This document shows positions 60,651-64,000 of a stretch of 64,000 nt of DNA, one piece after another. Position 1 is the first letter of the stretch; every line of letters starts with the position of its first letter. The stretch comes from JAUIIK01 sp041390865. GTDB taxonomy: Bacteria > Chloroflexota > Chloroflexia > Thermomicrobiales > CFX8. The translations under genes were made by a program, and so were the position numbers. The notes under the pieces are model-generated. The model worked only from the letters and a program-made list of their open reading frames with translations, was not told where the DNA came from and made no database searches. The stretch spans positions 304,529-368,528 of the forward strand of contig JAWKPC010000004.1 in NCBI GenBank assembly GCA_041390865.1, read 5' to 3'.

Positions 60651-61862
60651 CTAGCCGTTCGCCAGTTCGGTCCCGGCTTCGGCGAAGTAAGCGTCGAATG
60701 TCGCCCGGTCGTCGTACCAGAGCCGCATGAATTCGGTGAGCCCTCCCTGGGTCACGATTCGCTGCTCCATCAGCTCGCCCTGTTCGTCGGTCCGGTACAG
60801 ATCGGGACGCGCGACGATATGCGTCAACTGATATTTCGGCCAGGTAATCTCTCGCAACCGCTCGCCGTAGGCATCGAGCGCGTCGGATGAGATGCCGTCC
60901 GACAATGCGTCGGCAAGCCATTCAGCGCCGCGCAACGCCTCGTTGACGCCGCGCCCGGCGATCGGATCCTTCTGATGGACAGCGTCGCCAATCAGCGCCC
61001 AACCCGGGCCGTGCGCCTGGCGGTAGTAGCCGTCGATACCGGCAATACCCGACACCTGGGACGCCAGCTTCGCATCGCCGAGCAGAATCTGCGCGGCGGG
61101 GTGCGCCTTGACTCGCTCCAGAAAGAGTCGTTCGTGATCCTGACGAAACTCATCGAAATCATCGTTGTACGCGCCGTAGAGCACCATCTGGAGACCGTCG
61201 TTCGTCCGGGCCGACCCGACGAAGTCGCGCTCCGCCGACGAGATGATGAACGACTCGGCTGGCTCCGGCGGGGTCGCCCCCTCGAAGTAGCCGTAGTACC
61301 AGTAGCGCCCGGCAGGCATCAAATCCCGCTGCTCGGCACCGGTCTCTCGGGCGACCAGGGAGTTCCGTCCATCGGCCCCGACAACAAGCCGGGCGGCAAC
61401 CTGACGCTCGCCTCCATCGTGCTCGAGAATGACGCCGGATACACCCTCGCCGTCATTGACGAGACTGACGACCCTGGCATGATCGACCGCGTCAACGTTC
61501 GGGCTCTCCGACGCATGCTTGAACAGCGCACCGTCCAGCACCGTTCTTCGCGGGCAGATCCCGAAGTTCACCCCGTCGATCTCAACGAGATCGGCGACTA
61601 ACCGGTCTTCCTCATCCCAGCTCTGGAAGTAGTGGATCTTCGGCAGATCGTCTGCCAGCACCTGGTCGAGAACTCCGAGACGTTTCAACGCCGCCGTGCC
61701 GTCGGGCCAGAGAAAGTGCGTCGAAAGCGTATCTGACGGCATCCCGGCCCGTTCGAGCAGAAGAATTCGATAATCGTGCCGGGCCAGGCCAATTGCCGCC
61801 GCAGCTCCTGCCACCCGCCCGCCAACGATGATGATGTCGTAGCGGTCCGCAATCTCGTTCAT
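60651..61862 (-). CDS. FAD-dependent oxidoreductase (geranylgeranyl-reductase/monooxygenase type)
   Basis: 403 residues of the p-hydroxybenzoate hydroxylase-like flavoprotein fold. The FAD site is YDIIIVGGRVAGAAAAIGLARHDY. The second motif is LVVGADGRNSLVARETGAE, and the third is WALIGDAVHQKDPIAGRGVNEAL, with the conserved GD and Pro. The variant fits geranylgeranyl reductase-like or FAD monooxygenase proteins common in Chloroflexota. Substrate unknown. It lies on the minus strand, downstream of the surface-protein gene and separated from it by a long hairpin. Confidence 0.85.
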   Translation of the reverse strand: MNEIADRYDIIIVGGRVAGAAAAIGLARHDYRILLLERAGMPSDTLSTHFLWPDGTAALKRLGVLDQVLADDLPKIHYFQSWDEEDRLVADLVEIDGVNFGICPRRTVLDGALFKHASESPNVDAVDHARVVSLVNDGEGVSGVILEHDGGERQVAARLVVGADGRNSLVARETGAEQRDLMPAGRYWYYGYFEGATPPEPAESFIISSAERDFVGSARTNDGLQMVLYGAYNDDFDEFRQDHERLFLERVKAHPAAQILLGDAKLASQVSGIAGIDGYYRQAHGPGWALIGDAVHQKDPIAGRGVNEALRGAEWLADALSDGISSDALDAYGERLREITWPKYQLTHIVARPDLYRTDEQGELMEQRIVTQGGLTEFMRLWYDDRATFDAYFAEAGTELANG

Positions 61863-61942
61863 TCATTAGCCAATCCGTCGTCGTGCACCTGGAAACGGTA
61901 CTAAGTATGCCCCGACGAGAGGGAACGAACGCGGGACCGCGC

Positions 61943-61996
61943 AACACGAATGAAGCCCCGGAGCGGAATGGCCGCCACCGGAGCTTCATTCGTGTT
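61943..61996. terminator. Long hairpin between surface protein and FAD oxidoreductase genes
   Basis: AACACGAATGAAGC (61943-61956) pairs exactly with GCTTCATTCGTGTT (61983-61996), with a further CCGG pair inside. It begins just after the minus-strand stop at 62011, where that gene's terminator should be. No U-tract follows, so it may be a Rho-assisted or RNA-stabilising structure. Confidence 0.55.
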
Positions 61997-62010
61997 CTCT
62001 TGCCCAGACG

Positions 62011-63621
62011 CTAGATTGGCTGGTACGCCTCGGCAGGCACCAGGTTCGGCAACTCGTGCGGGAGGCATGCCCCGTACGTCTCTACCCACCGGTTCGCACC
62101 CGTATACGGATTCACGCAGGTGAACAGATTGCCGTCATCCGGCACCACATGCGGTTGGCCATAACCGCAGTTCCCATTCGCCGCGTATCGCACCGCTCCA
62201 GTGTACGGATTGACGCAGAACGTCATCGGATAGCTGTCCGGTGCCTCCAACTCAACCAGGGACGACGCGCAGACTCCCGACCGCGGGCTCACCAGCTGGC
62301 CGGTGTACTGGTTCGCGCAGAGCACCTGCTGCGACGCCGTCTGCACCTCGACCGCCCCGATGTCGCAGCCGGCTCCCGACGGTCGCGGCAGACCCCGTTG
62401 GTCCAGCGCCGGGCAGTTCGGGTCGCCCGCATCCAGCGCATCGCTGTTCACGTCGAGCAGGTGCGTCTCGGTCGGCCCGCCGTTGTCGGCCAGTTCATCG
62501 AGATCGGCAGTGCCTGCCGGGATATCGTTCAGCAGCAAGTCCAGATCGCAGCTGTCATCGCTGTCCAGGTTGTAGCCCTGGCTCTCGAACGATCCGTCAC
62601 AGTCGCCGCCTATGTTTTCGACGATGATCGTGTTCAGCAGGTAGATCGTTCCACCGTCCTCATAGATCCCGCCACCTTCATCGTCAGCTTCGTTGAATGC
62701 GATGGTCGAACTGTTGAGCCTGATAATCCCATTCGTATAATCATCGGCAAAGATTGCCCCGCCGTCTCCGTCGGTGTAATTCCCGCTGAACGTGCTGTTG
62801 GTGATCGTGACATCGCCATCTTCATTCTCCAGTGCTCCGCCCTCTTCAGACGCTTCGTTATCAACGAATGTCGTCCCGGAGATCGTCACCACGCCGCCGT
62901 CGACGTCGATCGCACCGCCATCACTGTCTGAATAGTTGTCATCGAAGACACTATCCTCGATCGTCACCGTACCGCCGTCGAGTTCGATCGCGCCGCCGTC
63001 GTCGTCCGCAGTGTTGTCACGGAAGACACTGCGCTGGATCGTCAGCGTTGTTCCTGAATTTGTATCGATCACGGCGCCATCAGAGCTCGCGTAGTTGTCA
63101 TGGAAGAGCGAGTCGGTAATCGTCATGACTGCGCCGCTGCCACTGTTCTCCAGTGCCCCGGCATTCCCGCCGGTATTCGAACTGCTGGAGATCGTGCTAT
63201 TGGCGATCGTGACTGTGCCGCCGGAGTTATTCCGGATGGCGCCGCCATTGCTCGATGCCTGACCATTCGTCAACGTGATGTTCCGGATCTCGAGCGTCGC
63301 ACCGCCCTGAACATCAAAGAGTCGCGTCGCGTCCGCGCCATCCAGCGTCATCACGCCAGCGCCGTCGACGACAACCGTATTGCCGGCCAGAATCGTCTTG
63401 ACATCGTCAAAGACAATCGTCGTTACCGCCCCGCAGGCGAACGTGATCGTCCCGCCGCCGTTCGTTTGGGCCGCTGCCAGCGCCGTATCAAAGTCAGCCT
63501 CGGTGCAAGCTCCCCCAACAATGGCATCGTTGGCCATCGCTACACCAACTGGCAGCAACGGCACGAGCCCCACGAGCAAGCCAACTGCCATGAGCATTCG
63601 CCATATACCCCGCACTGTCAT
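62011..63621 (-). CDS. Secreted right-handed beta-helix protein with C-terminal Cys repeats
   Basis: 536 residues from ATG at 63621 (CCAGGGGG just upstream), with signal peptide WRMLMAVGLLVGLVPLLPVG. Residues about 35-400 are a right-handed beta-helix of the Polymorphic/PbH1 type: repeating NTGGNAGAL, NTADDDGGAI, YSDSDGGAI and NEADDEGGGIY units. They end in GYNLDSDDSCDLD and ALDQRGLPRP, the choice-of-anchor-Q pattern. The last 100 residues hold three copies of a motif CxNxYTGxxR...GxC. The protein is very acidic and Asp/Thr-rich, consistent with calcium-binding surface adhesins. A role in cell-surface binding is inferred. Confidence 0.82.
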   Translation of the reverse strand: MTVRGIWRMLMAVGLLVGLVPLLPVGVAMANDAIVGGACTEADFDTALAAAQTNGGGTITFACGAVTTIVFDDVKTILAGNTVVVDGAGVMTLDGADATRLFDVQGGATLEIRNITLTNGQASSNGGAIRNNSGGTVTIANSTISSSSNTGGNAGALENSGSGAVMTITDSLFHDNYASSDGAVIDTNSGTTLTIQRSVFRDNTADDDGGAIELDGGTVTIEDSVFDDNYSDSDGGAIDVDGGVVTISGTTFVDNEASEEGGALENEDGDVTITNSTFSGNYTDGDGGAIFADDYTNGIIRLNSSTIAFNEADDEGGGIYEDGGTIYLLNTIIVENIGGDCDGSFESQGYNLDSDDSCDLDLLLNDIPAGTADLDELADNGGPTETHLLDVNSDALDAGDPNCPALDQRGLPRPSGAGCDIGAVEVQTASQQVLCANQYTGQLVSPRSGVCASSLVELEAPDSYPMTFCVNPYTGAVRYAANGNCGYGQPHVVPDDGNLFTCVNPYTGANRWVETYGACLPHELPNLVPAEAYQPI

Positions 63622-63765
63622 ACCCCCTGGTCTTGCTTCAACTAGCCTGATCCAGTCTAGACGCGGTACTCGCAGGGTAGCAACCTCTTGTCTGAGAACT
63701 GGTTCTGCTATCCAGCTAGCAGGTCTCGATCTACATCCATCCATCATTTCGCCGCCATTTCTCGC

Positions 63766-64000
63766 CTATTGCGATGCCCAGACGGGAAGTTCCCGGCACC
63801 GCTGTCCCAGTCCGCCGAAGCGGTAGTGCGGCCCGGCGTAGTGCCCGAAGCCATCCGGCCGGCACTCCAGCGACACGTTCTCACAAAGCTGTCGGTACAC
63901 GAAGTGCCCGTTGGGTTCAGCATCCCGATGCATACCCTCCAGCGGGTAGCCGCAGACCTCGACGCCTCCTCGAGAGCGCCAGAAATCAAGCATCCGAACC
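63766..64000 (-). CDS. Secreted hypothetical protein, 3' end only
   Basis: The frame is open to the right window edge, so only the C-terminal 77 codons are visible. The piece reads LDFWRSRGGVEVCGYPLEG, then FVYRQLCENVSLECRPDGFG and GLGQRCRELPVW, with four Cys residues. The Phe-Trp-Arg...Gly-Tyr-Pro-Leu layout and the following 'Val-Tyr-Arg/Glu' strand recall the module in the first gene of this window. Function unknown; surface location inferred. Confidence 0.5.
   Translation of the reverse strand, partial: VRMLDFWRSRGGVEVCGYPLEGMHRDAEPNGHFVYRQLCENVSLECRPDGFGHYAGPHYRFGGLGQRCRELPVWASQ

Noticed and set aside
5..64000. CRISPR arrays
   Set aside because: No regularly spaced direct repeats of 25-40 bases were seen; the repeats found are dispersed and palindromic.

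Overview
The window is about 62% GC with dense, operonic genes. It most resembles a Chloroflexota genome of the Thermomicrobia/Sphaerobacter type. The reasons are family content (F420/LLM oxidoreductase, DUF4438, DUF2207, DUF3105, a fused CtaA-CtaB, secreted proteins with Thr/Pro-rich linkers and beta-helix surface proteins) and GC-rich dispersed intergenic repeats. This is an inference from gene content. No rRNA or tRNA gene was recognised and no CRISPR array is present.

Layout. 0-11.7 kb: the end of a secreted protein, a GH15 glucosidase, DinB-like and proline-racemase-like enzymes, DUF3105, a lipoprotein, a tandem pair of ureohydrolases (one frameshifted) with the remnant of a third start between them, DUF4438 and two SRPBCC proteins. 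11.7-15.6 kb: a peptide/nickel-type ABC transporter without its ATPases. 16-20 kb: an overlapping operon of amidohydrolase, metallo-beta-lactamase fold protein, phosphosulfolactate synthase-like ComA and GNAT. 20-21 kb: an LLM oxidoreductase.

21-36.9 kb is the most interesting block. Two divergent CRP/FNR-type regulators precede a CuA-type heme-copper oxidoreductase (small membrane subunit, CuA subunit II, subunit I). Then come fused heme A/heme O synthases, CtaG, a radical SAM/SPASM protein and a protoporphyrinogen-oxidase-like enzyme. A lipoprotein follows that joins a degenerate cupredoxin, a cytochrome c and a cytochrome cd1 (NirS-like) heme d1 propeller; then come SufS, a CopD-like protein and a cytochrome c. 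Subunit I has Gln where oxygen reductases have the cross-linked Tyr, so it may be an NO reductase. Perfect TGTGA-N6-TCACA operators sit about 22-23 bp upstream of plausible -10 elements both before the oxidase operon and before the NirS-like gene. I propose a co-regulated nitrite-to-N2O module.

37.1-45.2 kb: a group-4 [NiFe] hydrogenase (Hyf-like) operon in the order B-C-E-F-G-H-I, with an ArsR regulator upstream. Its hyfB and arsR, and the amidohydrolase that follows, are shattered by many small indels. 46.7-48.9 kb: an isolated phage terminase cassette. 49.3-64 kb: a spermidine-synthase-like membrane domain, LuxR regulator, amidase, CBS/PRC-barrel proteins, GMC oxidoreductase, creatinase-like M24 protein, sugar nucleotidyltransferase, DUF2207, FAD oxidoreductase and beta-helix surface protein. 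The last gene runs off the right edge.

Single-base frameshifts recur in otherwise well conserved genes, often at short homopolymers, and cluster at 42.8-46.6 kb. Assembly or read error is at least as likely as pseudogenisation. Products of broken genes are described as they would read if repaired.
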